Origin: Oscillibacter sp. | GTDB taxonomy: Bacteria; Bacillota; Clostridia; Oscillospirales; Oscillospiraceae | Length of the DNA: 59,823 nucleotides | Assembly: GCA_022795445.1 (NCBI GenBank) | Contig: JAAWGR010000009.1 | Coordinates: 1 to 59,823, forward strand | Reading direction: 5' to 3' | Shown here: positions 51,060-59,627 of the stretch, in pieces | How the letters are laid out: every line of letters starts with the position of its first letter | Position numbering within the stretch: the first letter of the stretch is position 1 | Program-made: the position numbers and the translations under genes | Notes under the pieces: model-generated | Seen by the model: only the letters and a program-made list of their open reading frames with translations | The model's database searches: none | Told to the model about the DNA's origin: nothing

Positions 51060-51215
51060 CTATGGAAACCACCACATAGATAGAATTCCAAAAGCCAACA
51101 AAATTGTAGAAACAATTCCACAAATGCCGCCAAGCAGTTTTATCTGTATACCATCATAATAACCAATTATTCTCCAATAGTAAAACCGGAATTCAACATA
51201 CTGACTATGCGGCAA
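51060..51215 (-). CDS. Small membrane peptide, non-ATG start
   Basis: An open frame encoding FRFYYWRIIGYYDGIQIKLL then CGIVSTILLAFGILSMWWFP, with one membrane helix. The only plausible start is TTG 51215 without a good ribosome binding site, and the frame is open up to 51242. It may be the tail of a degraded gene. Not recognised. Confidence 0.3.
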   Translation of the reverse strand: MPHSQYVEFRFYYWRIIGYYDGIQIKLLGGICGIVSTILLAFGILSMWWFP

Positions 51216-51264
51216 TCGAATCTTCGTTAATATTTCGTCAATTCAAGGGAGCCCTTTCCTCCTA

Positions 51265-52167
51265 TCAAATTTCCTTGTTTTCCTGCTGCAAGACTTCCCT
51301 TGCGCACTGGATAAACCGAGCCATTGCCGGGGATTTGTCCCGTAAGGAACGTACCGCAAACCCCAGCTCCCGGTAGGCAAGAGGGAACAGCGGCCTCGTT
51401 ACCAGGCGCTGGCTCCTGCCAGGGAACTGCTCCAAAATCAAAGACGGCAGCACTGCCACGCCCAGCCCGCGTTCCACCATAAACATGAGGGTATAATCCG
51501 AATTGGAAGTGACTCCTGAACAGATCGGCACGCCGTTTTTGTCAAAATAACGCTTGATATCCTGATCCAGCCCATCCAGACACCGCTGCATAAAGAAGGG
51601 TTCTCTCATAAGCTGCTCTGGCGTCACATACTCCTTTTCCGCCAGCGGATGTCCCGCCGGAAGGACCGCTAAATAGGGATCCCGTTTCAAGAACACCCAC
51701 TCGTATGCATGCTTGGGCTGGCGGCTGAAAAATGCAATGTCAATCATCCCGGAAGACAACCAGTTTTCCATCTGCGAGATGCTGCCTTCTTCGATCAATT
51801 CAATTTGGATATGGGAGTAGCGTTCTCGGAAAACAAAGAACAGCTTCGGCATCCAAGAACAAGCCACCGTCGGGTAACACCCAATCCGGAGCCTGCCGGT
51901 CTCCAATCCGCGGATCAGGTCAAATTCCTGCTCCAGCCGCTCGTTCATGTTGACCAGCTCCCGGATGGCAGGCAGGACCTGCTCCCCCGCAGACGTAATC
52001 TGTACGCCTTTATTCGTCCGCAGCAAAAGCGGAAACCCTACCTCCTGCTCCAAGCTGTTCATCATATGCGTAATGCCTGACTGCGTATAGCCGGAATCCT
52101 CGCACGCCCGCACAAAGCTTCCCCGATCAATTACATTGAGCAGCACCTCATATTTTTTGATATCCAT
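51265..52167 (-). CDS. LysR-type transcriptional regulator
   Basis: About 300 residues. The N-terminal winged HTH reads VLLNVIDRGSFVRACEDSGY, TQSGITHMMNSLEQEVGFPL. A substrate-binding domain (about 90-295) has LRIGCYPTVACSWMPKLF and later SDYTLMFMVERGLGVAVLPS. LysR proteins respond to a small effector and usually control neighbours. Here the antiporter-SDR-mutase unit lies downstream and the DUF362/aminotransferase genes upstream, all on the same strand. Start ATG 52167 follows AAGGAG. Confidence 0.92.
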   Translation of the reverse strand: MDIKKYEVLLNVIDRGSFVRACEDSGYTQSGITHMMNSLEQEVGFPLLLRTNKGVQITSAGEQVLPAIRELVNMNERLEQEFDLIRGLETGRLRIGCYPTVACSWMPKLFFVFRERYSHIQIELIEEGSISQMENWLSSGMIDIAFFSRQPKHAYEWVFLKRDPYLAVLPAGHPLAEKEYVTPEQLMREPFFMQRCLDGLDQDIKRYFDKNGVPICSGVTSNSDYTLMFMVERGLGVAVLPSLILEQFPGRSQRLVTRPLFPLAYRELGFAVRSLRDKSPAMARFIQCAREVLQQENKEI

Positions 52168-52587
52168 ACGCACTTCACTCCTTGGCAATCGCGCCGTCGT
52201 CTTCTCGTGCAGCCGTTCTGGAAAGCCTTGCGGCAGCGTTCTGCAAAGCCCTCCGAACGGCAGCCTGCATTTACAGTATAATATGTCGTCCCTTGTCCAA
52301 CGTTAGGTTCACCAAATTATTATATTACCATACTGCGCCGCAATCGGAAACAAGCCGTTCTCTTTTTATAGAACGGAGAAAAACGCACCTTGCAGTGCGC
52401 TTTTCTAACCGTTCCAGGTTCTTCCTGCGTTTTCTTTTGCGCTTTCAAAACCGTATAATGTAATAATGTAAGAAAACAGGCCGCTCTGGGAAACGTCATC
52501 TGCTAAACGTCTCTTTTACGGCAGAATTTGTGGTTGCTTAAATGCCGTAGCAATCGTAAGTATCGGCTGCGAAATCCCGGCAGTATG
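52168..52587. other. Regulatory stretch between DUF362 and LysR genes
   Basis: No coding frame I can support. A minus-strand TATACT at about 52279 probably serves lysR. A hairpin CCGTTCT/AGAACGG lies at 52355-52376. A TATAAT on the plus strand at about 52462 has no clear -35 box. Confidence 0.4.
52379..52404. terminator. Terminator of the DUF362-side transcript
   Basis: CGCAC/GTGCG stem with flanking runs; on the minus strand GTGCG is followed by TTTTTC. Confidence 0.55.
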
Positions 52588-53781
52588 TCAATTATACCGC
52601 ACGCCGTATTCTTTCCGGTCGCCCAGGATGCCCTTGACAACATCGGCGTTTCCCGGCGGGCAGCCGACGACATAGCGGAAGCCCATTTCGTCCGCCAGCT
52701 TTTTGCAGCACACGCCAATGCATACCGTATTCTCCGGGCTCGCATCCGCAGGCAGATGCTCCTTAGTGCAGGGGCCAACACAGACGTTCATGCCTTCCAG
52801 ATATGGAAACAGCTCCTGCGCCTTCATGTCCATCAATGCGCTGATCACGGTGTTGTGGCAGCCGGTGCAGGCGTCCTTGCTGAAAATCAGGTTGAAGGAA
52901 TCAGGAATACCCTCGATAGTGATCTCGCTGGAACGCTTGAAACGGCTGGCGACTTCCTCAACCTGGCAGCCAATCACCTTGATCGCTTGCAAATTCATCT
53001 CACCCAGGCCCCGGGCGTATGCGGACTTGGTAATCATAACCTCCTCCGGTTCATAGCCCATGATCTTGCCGGTAACGGCCTCGCAGGCAACCAAATCCTT
53101 AGAGCCAATAATCAGATGCATTTCTTTCGTCTCGCCGAAGATAGGACCTAAACCCTGCTGGCCGTAAGTGCCGTCCACGATTTCGAGGGCGGGTTTCAGA
53201 GCGGCGCACCAGTCGACTACGCCCTCGATCAGGCCCTTCTTGTGGAAATCTTTCTTCTGCACGTCGCTCAGCAGGCCCTTCATGTTCTTCATGCCCAGGG
53301 TGATTTCGGTCTGGTCATGAGTTTTCATGACAGGGACGGTAATAAACACATCGGTATCCCGCACCAGCTCCCAGGTGTTGATTTTATCGAAAACTACGCC
53401 GTTTTCAATCTCCATAACGTACTTTTTGTTCTCTTTCTGTTTGAGATCAATAACAGGGACGCCTTTGTCCCGCAGTTCCTGGTAACCGCACTTGGCAATT
53501 GTCAGCTCAGTGTCCGCGCCAGCGGCGGAGGATTCAGCAATGTAAGGGTTGCCCCCCACGGCTTGAACAGCTTCATAAATAGCCAAGCACACTTCCCAGC
53601 GGGTGATGCCGCCGGAGAGGCGGTCGGTGGGGCAAGCCACCAGGTTTGGCTTGATCATAACCTTGTTTCCTGGTTTGATGATATCCTCCAGGCCGCCAAG
53701 ATCAGCCATCACCTGATCAACGGCAGCTTTGATGGCCAGGTAGTCGTCGCCCTGGGTTCTTTGAATTGATACAGTTGACAT
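52588..53781 (-). CDS. DUF362 protein with cysteine-rich C-terminus
   Basis: 397 residues. The DUF362 core has KVMIKPNLVACPTD, YIAESSAAGADTE and FITVPVMKTHDQTEITLGMK then NMKGLL. Eight cysteines cluster in the last 95 residues (C305, C308, C334, C338, C354, C358, C359, C374), probably binding iron-sulfur. It is not the standard CxxCxxCxxxCP ferredoxin often fused to this family. It lies 70 bases after the aminotransferase gene. Function of DUF362 is unproven; a redox role with the oxidoreductase upstream is inferred. Confidence 0.82.
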   Translation of the reverse strand: MSTVSIQRTQGDDYLAIKAAVDQVMADLGGLEDIIKPGNKVMIKPNLVACPTDRLSGGITRWEVCLAIYEAVQAVGGNPYIAESSAAGADTELTIAKCGYQELRDKGVPVIDLKQKENKKYVMEIENGVVFDKINTWELVRDTDVFITVPVMKTHDQTEITLGMKNMKGLLSDVQKKDFHKKGLIEGVVDWCAALKPALEIVDGTYGQQGLGPIFGETKEMHLIIGSKDLVACEAVTGKIMGYEPEEVMITKSAYARGLGEMNLQAIKVIGCQVEEVASRFKRSSEITIEGIPDSFNLIFSKDACTGCHNTVISALMDMKAQELFPYLEGMNVCVGPCTKEHLPADASPENTVCIGVCCKKLADEMGFRYVVGCPPGNADVVKGILGDRKEYGVRYN

Positions 53782-53851
53782 TTGTTGTCCTCCTTTTTGT
53801 ACATTTAATGGTCAAACTCAGCCCACAGGCCGCCTGTGGCGCCTTCTCCAG

Positions 53852-55030
53852 TCATTTCAAATCCGGATAGGCCTTCCGCACATAATCGCCAATGCGCTTG
53901 ACGGCCTCTGTAAGATTTTCGTCGGAGTTGGCAAACACAAGGCGGAGATATCCCTCGCCCATCTTGCCGAAAGCGGAACCGGGAACCGTGACGACGCCTG
54001 CGTTACGGATCAGCTCCTCGGCAAACGCCTCAGAGGACTTGCCGAACGCCTTGATATTTACAAAGGCATAGAAGGTACCGGGGGATTTTTTGCAGGAAAA
54101 ACCGGGAATGGCGTTGATACCGTCGATCAAAATATCCCGGCGGCGGGTGTATTCCACAAGCATCTGCTCCACACATTCTGTACTTTTCAGTGCCTCTGCG
54201 GCGGCAATCTGCGAGAAAGCGGGCACGCAGGAAACAATGCCCTCCTGTATTTTCGCCATATCCGGCACTAGAGAGGCATCCGCCAGCAGATAGCCAACAC
54301 GCCAGCCAGTCATGGCATAGGATTTAGAAAAGGTGTTGAGCACGACCACCTGCCGCCGCACCTCTGGGATCTCCGCGATACTGAAGGGCCGCCCACCGTC
54401 ATAGACCAACTGGTCGTAAGGCTCGTCAGAGAATACATAAAGATTATGCTCCAGCGCCAATTTGGCAATCCCCTCAATGTCCTCTCTGGTCATAACAGAA
54501 CCCAGGGGGTTGCTGGGGGAGTTGAGAATGATACCGTGCGTTTTGGACGTAATGGCCTTAGCTACATCCGCCGCCTGGAGGCGGTAATCGTTTTCCTCAT
54601 AGACCGGCACCGGGACGGCCTTGGCCCCAGCCAGCAGGATTTGACCGTAGTAGTTCGGGAAACAGGGGTCAGGGATTATGACCTCATCGCCGGGATTGAC
54701 CAGGGCATACAAGGAAAGCGTCAGAGCTTCCAGAGCGCCAACTGTTACGATTACATTGTCCTTACCATAACCATCCCAGTGGGTCCTGCGATAGCGTTCT
54801 GCAATGGCTTCCCGCAGAACAGGCAAACCAACATTGACGCTGTAATGCGTCCAACCCTCGTCCAACGCCTTCTTCGCAGCTTCCTTAATGTAATCCGGTG
54901 TATCAAAATTCGGCTCACCCAGCGTCAGGTTCACTAAATTGTCATACTCAGCGGCAATATTGAACATTTTACGAATGCCGGACGCAGGATAATTTTTCAC
55001 CAATTCCGAGACAAGCATCTCTTTTTTCAT
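53852..55030 (-). CDS. Class I/II pyridoxal-phosphate aminotransferase
   Basis: About 392 residues. It shows NLTLGEPNFDTPDYIKEAA, the cofactor-site region PSNPLGSVMTRE and the Schiff-base lysine in NTFSKSYAMTGWRVGY, with a late RLVFANSDENL for substrate carboxylate binding. It swaps the amino group of an amino acid for the keto group of 2-oxoglutarate or pyruvate. With glutamate dehydrogenase and a 2-oxoacid oxidoreductase upstream it would feed a keto acid into ferredoxin-linked oxidation. Start ATG 55030 follows AGGAGTC. Confidence 0.92.
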   Translation of the reverse strand: MKKEMLVSELVKNYPASGIRKMFNIAAEYDNLVNLTLGEPNFDTPDYIKEAAKKALDEGWTHYSVNVGLPVLREAIAERYRRTHWDGYGKDNVIVTVGALEALTLSLYALVNPGDEVIIPDPCFPNYYGQILLAGAKAVPVPVYEENDYRLQAADVAKAITSKTHGIILNSPSNPLGSVMTREDIEGIAKLALEHNLYVFSDEPYDQLVYDGGRPFSIAEIPEVRRQVVVLNTFSKSYAMTGWRVGYLLADASLVPDMAKIQEGIVSCVPAFSQIAAAEALKSTECVEQMLVEYTRRRDILIDGINAIPGFSCKKSPGTFYAFVNIKAFGKSSEAFAEELIRNAGVVTVPGSAFGKMGEGYLRLVFANSDENLTEAVKRIGDYVRKAYPDLK

Positions 55031-55084
55031 AGTCCAAGACTCCTTTCTGAAACCGTTTTCACATAACGAGCAAGGAAAAAGGCA

Positions 55085-55130
55085 GCAGCATACCCCCGGC
55101 GCCTTCGAGGTCAAACGGGAGGTATGCTGC
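55085..55130 (-). terminator. Hairpin between oxidoreductase beta and aminotransferase genes
   Basis: GCAGCATACC/GGTATGCTGC, 10 bp with a 26-base loop. On the minus strand CCTTTTTCC follows, so partial termination is likely. Confidence 0.55.
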
Positions 55131-55146
55131 ACCTCGCAGGTTCAGC

Positions 55147-56037
55147 CTATTTTGTCCAATCCCGGCGCATCCGCGCCCAGGACTCGTCACGCTCACGGAT
55201 AACTCTGGCAAAGTCAGCGTCATCCAGAGCGGAGAAGCGGGATTGTTTTTTGAGATATGCCTCAACAGAGGCAAATTCCTTCGGGTCACGGTTGAGCTTG
55301 AATTCACCGCCTTCATACTCCGCCAGGAACCACAAGCCGCAGTCAACCGCTTCCTTGGCGATGTCAACGGTCACATCAGACTCCGTTCCCCAGCCGGTGG
55401 GGCAGGGCGCCATGACGTGAATGTAGGAAGTACCGTCGGTGTTCATGGCCTTTTCCACCTTGGCAAGGAAGTCCTCAGGATAGCCAACGCTGGCAGTCGC
55501 TGCGTAGGGAATCCCGTGGGCGGCCACAATCTCAAACATGCGCTTCTTGCTGCTCTGGCTGCCGTGGAAGTTCTTGCCGGCAGGGGTGTTGGTCGTCTTC
55601 ATGCCGTAAGGCGTCAGGCCGCTCTTCTGAACGCCGGTGTTCATGTACGCCTCGTTGTCGTAGCAGATGAAGATGGCGCGGTCGTTCCGGTCAATCATGC
55701 CAGAGAGCGCTTGGATGCCAATATCTGCCGTGCCGCCGTCGCCGGCGAAACCAACCACATGGTAATCCTCCAGCCCCTGGGCCTGCGCACCCGCCAGGAC
55801 GCCGCTCATTACCGCGGCCGTTCCGGCGAAGGGCGGGATGATGCTGTTCACAAAGAAGGGCATATGGGGGTAAATAAAGCCGACAGTAGACATGCAGTTG
55901 GGCGGGATTACGGCGATGGCCCGTTCGCCCAGCACCTTCAGCGCCAGGCGGATCGCCAGAGCCGCGCCGCAGCCGCCGCAGGCCTTGTGCCCGTAAAACA
56001 GTTCTTTATTCGGAATCGTCTTTGCATTAAGCGCCAC
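55147..56037 (-). CDS. 2-oxoacid:ferredoxin oxidoreductase, beta subunit (PorB type)
   Basis: 296 residues. Thiamine diphosphate motif GDGGTADIG (99-107) through YDNEAYMNTG. Cysteines C20, C23 and C48 with one in MAPCPTGWG bind the internal [4Fe-4S] cluster. GTG start at 56037 follows GAGGAGGG and overlaps the alpha gene by 11 bases. Subunit order gamma-delta-alpha-beta is that of four-subunit pyruvate or branched-chain enzymes. Pyruvate is the default guess. Confidence 0.93.
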   Translation of the reverse strand: MALNAKTIPNKELFYGHKACGGCGAALAIRLALKVLGERAIAVIPPNCMSTVGFIYPHMPFFVNSIIPPFAGTAAVMSGVLAGAQAQGLEDYHVVGFAGDGGTADIGIQALSGMIDRNDRAIFICYDNEAYMNTGVQKSGLTPYGMKTTNTPAGKNFHGSQSSKKRMFEIVAAHGIPYAATASVGYPEDFLAKVEKAMNTDGTSYIHVMAPCPTGWGTESDVTVDIAKEAVDCGLWFLAEYEGGEFKLNRDPKEFASVEAYLKKQSRFSALDDADFARVIRERDESWARMRRDWTK

Positions 56038-57211
56038 AAATATCCCTCCTCAAATTGACAAATGCCGTCTGCGTACCTTCCAGCCTGCCGGAGAGCAGTT
56101 GGTCGAAAATGCCCTGGATATCTTCTTTGGAGATGCTCCGTCCGCCCAGGCCGCCAACCCAGTTCGCCGTCGGGACGGAAAGGCCCTGCTCCTTGAGGGA
56201 GGAGTTGACGTTGGTATACACAACGCCCTCGTAGCCGAAACTGATGTCCTTCTCCAGCACACCCACAGCTTTTGCGCCCTTCAACGCCGCTGCCGCTTCC
56301 TTTGCCGGGAAGGGCCGCATGCAGCGGATTTTCAGCAGTCCGATCTTCTTGCCCGCCTCGCGGTAAGCATCCACCACACAGCGCACCGTTCCCGCTACGC
56401 TGCCCAGCGTCACCAGAACCGCGTCCGCGTCTTCGCACTTGTATGCTTCCACCAGGCCGCCGTAGGAACGGCCGAACTTCTTGCCAAACTCCTTGTCCGC
56501 CTCCACAATCTTTGCCGCCGCGTCCACAGCAGCCTTGTGCTGCTGGTAGCGGAACTCCATGTTGTACGGAGGGCCGGCCGTGATACAGGTTGCTTTTGGA
56601 TTGTTCAAATCCAGCTTGTTGCAGAAATTCCGGTAGGGGATGTAAGCGTCCACCGTTTCCTGCTCCGCCAACTGCACCAGCTCGTAAGTATGGGTCAGGA
56701 CGAAGCCGTCCAGGTTCACCATCACCGGGAGCATAACCGCGGGGTCTTCCGCAATGCGATAGGCTTGGAGAGTGGTATCATAGGCTTCTTGGGCGTTCTC
56801 AGCGTAGAGCTGAATCCAGCCGCTCTCCAGCTCGGAGAGGGAGTCGCGCTGGTCGTTGTATATGCTCCAAGGAGCGGCCAGGGAACGGTTTGCATTCATC
56901 ATGACGATGGGGAAGCGGGAACCGCTGGCATAGTGCAGGCCCTCCACCATGTACAGCAGGCCCTGGCTGGACGTCGCAGTAAACGCCCGTGCGCCCATAG
57001 CGCTGGCGCCCAAACAGGCGCACATGGCGCTGTGCTCTGATTCCACATACAAATATTGGCTGTTCAGGGAGCCGTCCTCCACGAAATCGCTCAGTCGCTC
57101 CACAACAATGGTCTGGGGTGTGATGGGATAGGCGGCGATGACATGCGGTTTCGCCTGGCGCACCGCCAAGGCGACGGCCTCGTCGCCGGATACAAACAAT
57201 TTTCCGCTCAT
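56027..57211 (-). CDS. 2-oxoacid:ferredoxin oxidoreductase, alpha subunit (PorA type)
   Basis: About 394 residues. YPITPQTIVVERLSDF near residue 30 is the family hallmark, followed by ESEHSAMCACLGASAMGARA and TATSSQGLLYMVEGLHYASG around the thiamine pyrimidine site. The C-terminal half holds the domain that closes over coenzyme A (TLGSVAGTVRCVVDAYREAG). Start ATG 57211 follows AAAGGAGG and overlaps the delta stop (ATGA). Confidence 0.93.
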   Translation of the reverse strand: MSGKLFVSGDEAVALAVRQAKPHVIAAYPITPQTIVVERLSDFVEDGSLNSQYLYVESEHSAMCACLGASAMGARAFTATSSQGLLYMVEGLHYASGSRFPIVMMNANRSLAAPWSIYNDQRDSLSELESGWIQLYAENAQEAYDTTLQAYRIAEDPAVMLPVMVNLDGFVLTHTYELVQLAEQETVDAYIPYRNFCNKLDLNNPKATCITAGPPYNMEFRYQQHKAAVDAAAKIVEADKEFGKKFGRSYGGLVEAYKCEDADAVLVTLGSVAGTVRCVVDAYREAGKKIGLLKIRCMRPFPAKEAAAALKGAKAVGVLEKDISFGYEGVVYTNVNSSLKEQGLSVPTANWVGGLGGRSISKEDIQGIFDQLLSGRLEGTQTAFVNLRRDICGA

Positions 57212-57501
57212 GCCTCTGCCTCCTTTACCATGCGGATTGCGCCGGGCTTGCAGGCACGGCGGCATACGCCGCAGCCTTTGCAGTAATCATAATCGATTTC
57301 CAGCGCCTCGCCGGATTTGTCAATCGCGCCATCGGGGCATACCAGGAAGCACCGCAGACACTTCACGCACTTCTCCCCGTCGATCACCGGGCGGAAGGTC
57401 CGCATGCCGGAACTGACGTCGTGAAGCTGTCCTGTTTCAAACGCAGGGCCAAGGGGCAGAGCCTTGACCACGTAACTCAAATCAGCCTTGGGTCTATCCA
57501 T
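57208..57501 (-). CDS. 2-oxoacid:ferredoxin oxidoreductase, delta (ferredoxin) subunit
   Basis: A 97-residue protein with two [4Fe-4S] motifs: CVKCLRCFLVCPDGAI and CKGCGVCRRACKPGAI. It carries electrons from the thiamine site to soluble ferredoxin. It lies between gamma (adjacent, no gap) and alpha (four-base overlap). Confidence 0.94.
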   Translation of the reverse strand: MDRPKADLSYVVKALPLGPAFETGQLHDVSSGMRTFRPVIDGEKCVKCLRCFLVCPDGAIDKSGEALEIDYDYCKGCGVCRRACKPGAIRMVKEAEA

Positions 57502-58044
57502 TTACAGCGCCTCCTTTACCAGCTGATAGGTTTTGTTCAGCAGGATTTTGTTCTTCTCCCGAAGCTTGGGCGCGAGCTGGTCGTCAATGGCGGCCTCAAT
57601 GGACTTGACTTCCGTCAGGCCGGTTGCCGCGGCCAGCGCGCCCAGCAGTGGAACGTTCGTGATGGGCCGGCCCAGGATTTCCAGCGCCAGGCCGATGGCG
57701 TCCACTGTCACCACCTGTACGCCGCTGATTTGGAATTCCTCTTTCGGCCTCGTGGTGTTGATCACGACGGTCGCACCAGGCTTCAGCCCGCTTTTCACCG
57801 GGTCGCCGAACAGGGTGTCGTCCAACACGACGGCACAGTCGCACTCGGTAACTTCGCTGCGGTCTGTGATGGGTTTCCCGTCAATCCGTGTGAAAGCAAA
57901 CACCGGCGCGCCCCGGCGCTCGGGGCCGAAGGAGGGGAACGCCAGCGCATATTTCCCCTCATGCAGGGAAACGGCGCTGCCCAGCAGCCGGGCGGCGGTG
58001 AATGCGCCCAGTCCTCCGCGGCCATGCCAGCGAATTTCGGTCAT
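57502..58044 (-). CDS. 2-oxoacid:ferredoxin oxidoreductase, gamma subunit
   Basis: A 180-residue protein with the family start HGRGGLGAFTAARLLGSA (commonly HGRGGQG), then FPSFGPERRGAPVFAFTR. It is the first gene of the gamma-delta-alpha-beta set. GGGAGG precedes the ATG at 58044. A 34-base gap separates it from the glutamate dehydrogenase stop. Confidence 0.93.
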   Translation of the reverse strand: MTEIRWHGRGGLGAFTAARLLGSAVSLHEGKYALAFPSFGPERRGAPVFAFTRIDGKPITDRSEVTECDCAVVLDDTLFGDPVKSGLKPGATVVINTTRPKEEFQISGVQVVTVDAIGLALEILGRPITNVPLLGALAAATGLTEVKSIEAAIDDQLAPKLREKNKILLNKTYQLVKEAL

Positions 58045-58078
58045 GTGATTACCTCCCTTTGATTCTCCTTTTTGCTTC

Positions 58079-59461
58079 TTAGAAAATGCCCTGCGCCATC
58101 ATGGCGTCCGCCACGCGCTGGAAGCCCGCAATGTTTGCGCCGGCCACGAGATTGTAACCCAGGCCATATTGCTCCGCAGCGCGGACGCTCATATTGTAGA
58201 TGGTGTCCATGATCTGGCGCAGCTGCTTGTCGACTTCTTCCTCCGTCCAGACCAGCCGCTCGCTGTTCTGCGCCATTTCCAGCGCGGAAGTCGCCACGCC
58301 GCCCGCATTTACTGCCTTGCTGGGAGCTACGATCATGCCTTTCTGCTCCATCAGGTACTTGAGGGCGTCGTTGGTAGTGGGCATGTTCGCCACTTCGATA
58401 TAATATTTCACTCCTGCCGCGGCGATCTTCTCCGCATGTTCCATATGCACGTCGTTCTGCATAGCGGAGGGCATGCAGATGTCGGTCTTTACGCCCCAGG
58501 GCTTTTCGCCCGCGTAGAACGCTGCGCCAAACTTCTCCGCGTAATCCTGCACACGGTTCCGGCCGCTGTTCCGCATTTCCACCAAATAATCGATCTTCTC
58601 TTTGGTGGTTACGCCGTCGGGGTCGTACACGTAACCGTCCGGGCCGGAGAGGGTAACCACTTTTGCCCCCAGTTCCGCCGCCTTTTTGCAGATGCCCCAG
58701 GTTACGTTGCCGAACCCTGCGCAGGCAATCGTCTTGCCCTGGATTTCCTCGCCTTTATGCTTGAGAACGTTTTCGAGATAGTACACCGCGCCGTAGCCGG
58801 TTGCCTCAGGGCGGATGAGCGAGCCGCCATAACTGAACCCCTTGCCTGTCAGTACGCCGTTTTCAAACGCGCCTTTCAAGCGGCGGTATTCGCCGTAGAG
58901 GTAGCCGATTTCCCGGGCACCGACGCCCATGTCGCCTGCGGGAACGTCCACGTCCGGCCCGATGTAGCGATACAGCGCCTGCATATAGCTCTGGCAGAAG
59001 CGCATGATCTCTGCGTCAGACTTGCCCGCTGGGTCGAAGTCGCTGCCTCCCTTGCCGCCGCCGATGGGCAGGCCGGTCAGGCTGTTTTTGAACACCTGCT
59101 CAAAGCCTAGGAACTTGATGATGCCGGGATACACGTTTTTCTGGAACCGCAGGCCACCCTTGTAAGGGCCAATCGCACCGTTGAACTGGCAGCGGTAGCC
59201 GATGTTTGTATGCCATGCGCCGTCGTCCGCCATCCAGCATACACGGAAGGTAAACATCCGCTCCGGTTCCACCATACGGGTAAGGAGGTCTGCTTCTTCG
59301 TATTCAGGATGCTTTTCGATGACCGGCTCCAAGGAGGACAGAACTTCCTCCACCGTCTGCACAAACTCCGGTTCATTTGCGTGACGTACCTTAACATGCT
59401 CAATCACGCTGGAAAGATATGCGTTCATTTCAATCAGGAACTCCTTTTTTGTTGAAATCAT
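58079..59461 (-). CDS. gdhA: Glutamate dehydrogenase
   Basis: 460 residues of the hexameric GDH-I class. It interconverts glutamate and 2-oxoglutarate plus ammonia. Substrate site QFNGAIGPYKGGLRFQKNV, catalytic Lys in LPIGGGKGGSDFDP, then a Rossmann domain AGFGNVTWGIC. A dimer interface VAGANIAGFQRVADAM closes the protein. An alternative start at 59428 (NAYLSSVIEH) fits homologues and has AAAGGAG 12 bases upstream; the longer start has only a weak site. It supplies or removes 2-oxoglutarate for the aminotransferase downstream. Confidence 0.94.
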   Translation of the reverse strand: MISTKKEFLIEMNAYLSSVIEHVKVRHANEPEFVQTVEEVLSSLEPVIEKHPEYEEADLLTRMVEPERMFTFRVCWMADDGAWHTNIGYRCQFNGAIGPYKGGLRFQKNVYPGIIKFLGFEQVFKNSLTGLPIGGGKGGSDFDPAGKSDAEIMRFCQSYMQALYRYIGPDVDVPAGDMGVGAREIGYLYGEYRRLKGAFENGVLTGKGFSYGGSLIRPEATGYGAVYYLENVLKHKGEEIQGKTIACAGFGNVTWGICKKAAELGAKVVTLSGPDGYVYDPDGVTTKEKIDYLVEMRNSGRNRVQDYAEKFGAAFYAGEKPWGVKTDICMPSAMQNDVHMEHAEKIAAAGVKYYIEVANMPTTNDALKYLMEQKGMIVAPSKAVNAGGVATSALEMAQNSERLVWTEEEVDKQLRQIMDTIYNMSVRAAEQYGLGYNLVAGANIAGFQRVADAMMAQGIF

Positions 59462-59481
59462 TCAAATGCCTGTCATTTATA

Positions 59482-59620
59482 TTCACTTTGCCGGGGCACA
59501 CGTGAAGAGGTAAGTAAAGGAAACCACCTTGAGAAGAGGCCGGCATGGATGGCCATAGGGAGAAGGAAACGCCATCTGACAAGCGTTTCCCATGGCGCTG
59601 CATGCCCCGGCAAAAGTGAA
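59482..59620. other. Long structured inverted repeat between etfA and gdhA
   Basis: TTCACTTTGCCGGGGCA (59482-59498) pairs with 59603-59620 over 17 bp with one bulge. Inside are GGAAACGC/GCGTTTCC (59565-59572, 59583-59590) and a competing CGCCAT/ATGGCG (59570-59575, 59592-59597). The structure is multibranched with mutually exclusive stems, suggesting a regulatory RNA or an attenuated terminator in the etf-gdh message. Confidence 0.6.
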
Positions 59621-59627
59621 AGCTTGA

